Assembly (NCBI GenBank): GCA_946803715.1
Contig: CAMPET010000099.1
Coordinates: 224,588-241,128 of the forward strand
Length of the DNA: 16,541 nucleotides
Origin: Beroe ovata
Lineage: Eukaryota; Ctenophora; Nuda; Beroida; Beroidae
Direction: 5' to 3'
In this document: one piece after another, positions 16,193-16,541 of the stretch
Position numbering within the stretch: position 1 is the first letter of the stretch
How the letters are laid out: each line of letters begins with the position of its first letter
Program-made: the position numbers and the translations under genes
Notes under the pieces: model-generated
Seen by the model: the letters and a program-made list of their open reading frames with translations, nothing else
Told to the model about the DNA's origin: nothing
Databases searched by the model: none

Positions 16193-16196
16193 TAAA
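16191..16196 (+). terminator. polyadenylation signal overlapping the capsid gene stop
   Basis: The stop codon TAA and AATAAA share bases (TAATAAA). The same overlap occurs at the end of gene E, a sign of tight packing. Confidence 0.45.
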
Positions 16197-16223
16197 TACC
16201 TACTTACCTAGGGACCTGCAAAG

Positions 16224-16541
16224 ATGAAGCCATTGACCACCTATGATCTCAATGATATATTGTCAGAGAATGCAGTCACCAGAAAGTACTATCTAGGTGC
16301 TTATCCAGCATGCATAAGTCCAAGAAATAAAGGTGTATACAGCTTCATATCAAATGGACAAACCCATGATCAGCAAGGTGATCACTGGTTTGCTTGGTTT
16401 GCAAACAAGGATGCTGTTGCATTCTTTGATAGTTTTGGTAGATCTCCCATGGACTGTGCAATGCCAGACGACTTTCAAGATATTTTGAATGAATTTAATT
16501 TTGTAACATACAATCCTTTTCAACTACAGAGCTTTGAGTCA
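16224..16541 (+). CDS. gene K: adenain-like cysteine protease (partial)
   Basis: Starts 31 bp after the capsid gene and is open to the window edge (106 codons). GDHWFAWF (H54) and FFDSFG (D69) match the catalytic His and the following acidic residue of the adenovirus protease/Ulp1-like fold, preceded by a VYSFISN strand. The last residues, LQSFES, match the glutamine-containing segment that comes just before the catalytic Cys, which must lie a few codons outside. Its role would be maturation of virion precursors such as gene I. No introns are seen. Confidence 0.8.
   Translation, partial: MKPLTTYDLNDILSENAVTRKYYLGAYPACISPRNKGVYSFISNGQTHDQQGDHWFAWFANKDAVAFFDSFGRSPMDCAMPDDFQDILNEFNFVTYNPFQLQSFES

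Noticed and set aside
1-16541. Retrovirus-like integrase or packaging ATPase gene
   Set aside because: I looked for HHCC/DDE and Walker motifs in the open frames and found none convincing; these genes may lie outside the window.
1-16541. tRNA or rRNA genes
   Set aside because: No cloverleaf-like or rRNA-like stretch was noticed in the intergenic parts.

Overview
The window looks like a virus-like DNA element of the Polinton/adintovirus kind (protein-primed family B DNA polymerase plus an adenovirus-like virion gene set), probably integrated in an animal genome. Three things support this: a family B polymerase with an N-terminal zinc finger and an endonuclease-VII-like insert; a run of virion genes (single-jelly-roll penton-like protein, pVI/pX-like basic protein, double-jelly-roll major capsid protein, adenain-type cysteine protease) on the same strand; and AT-rich sequence with many short spliceosomal introns. 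Integrase and packaging ATPase are not visible here and may lie outside the window. Short introns (about 67-126 bp) fit a host with compact introns; the host itself cannot be named from the sequence.

Layout, all on the + strand. 1-5209: two diverged copies of a two-gene cassette, each gene with several introns. Gene A is an unknown protein of about 179 aa; gene B is a small putative OB-fold protein with a basic tail. Each copy is preceded by degenerate repeats, a CACGTG box, a TATA box and a CT-rich repetitive leader. 5514-6972: two more small OB-like genes (C and D) whose first intron has the same phase and relative place as in gene B, so B, C and D look like one paralogous family. 7329-11655: the polymerase in ten exons, with an in-frame stop just before the end of the family homology. 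12081-13391: a small unknown ORF (E), a zinc-ribbon/OB-like protein (F) and a protein with faint Bcl-2-like features (G). 13430-16541: the virion block, intronless and tightly packed, cut by the window edge inside the protease.

The genes divide into a replication half (A-D and polymerase), rich in introns, and an intronless packaged half (E-K) with overlapping ends (F/G share TAATG; I/J overlap by 16 bp) and TATAAAAG boxes sitting in the ends of upstream genes. The simplest reading is early replication functions (polymerase plus several single-strand-binding-like proteins) followed by late virion functions, all expressed in a nucleus.

The polymerase shows nine inferred introns, one with a GC-AG pair, and introns split the codons of the catalytic Asp in both palm motifs A and C. 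The pVI/pX-like protein carries a textbook adenain cleavage consensus, and the adenain-like protease gene lies two genes away. Caution: four single N bases (2513, 2777, 11283, 12425) sit at or beside duplicated sequence, so the A-B cassette duplication and the 144-bp duplication in the polymerase may be assembly joins of divergent copies or haplotypes.
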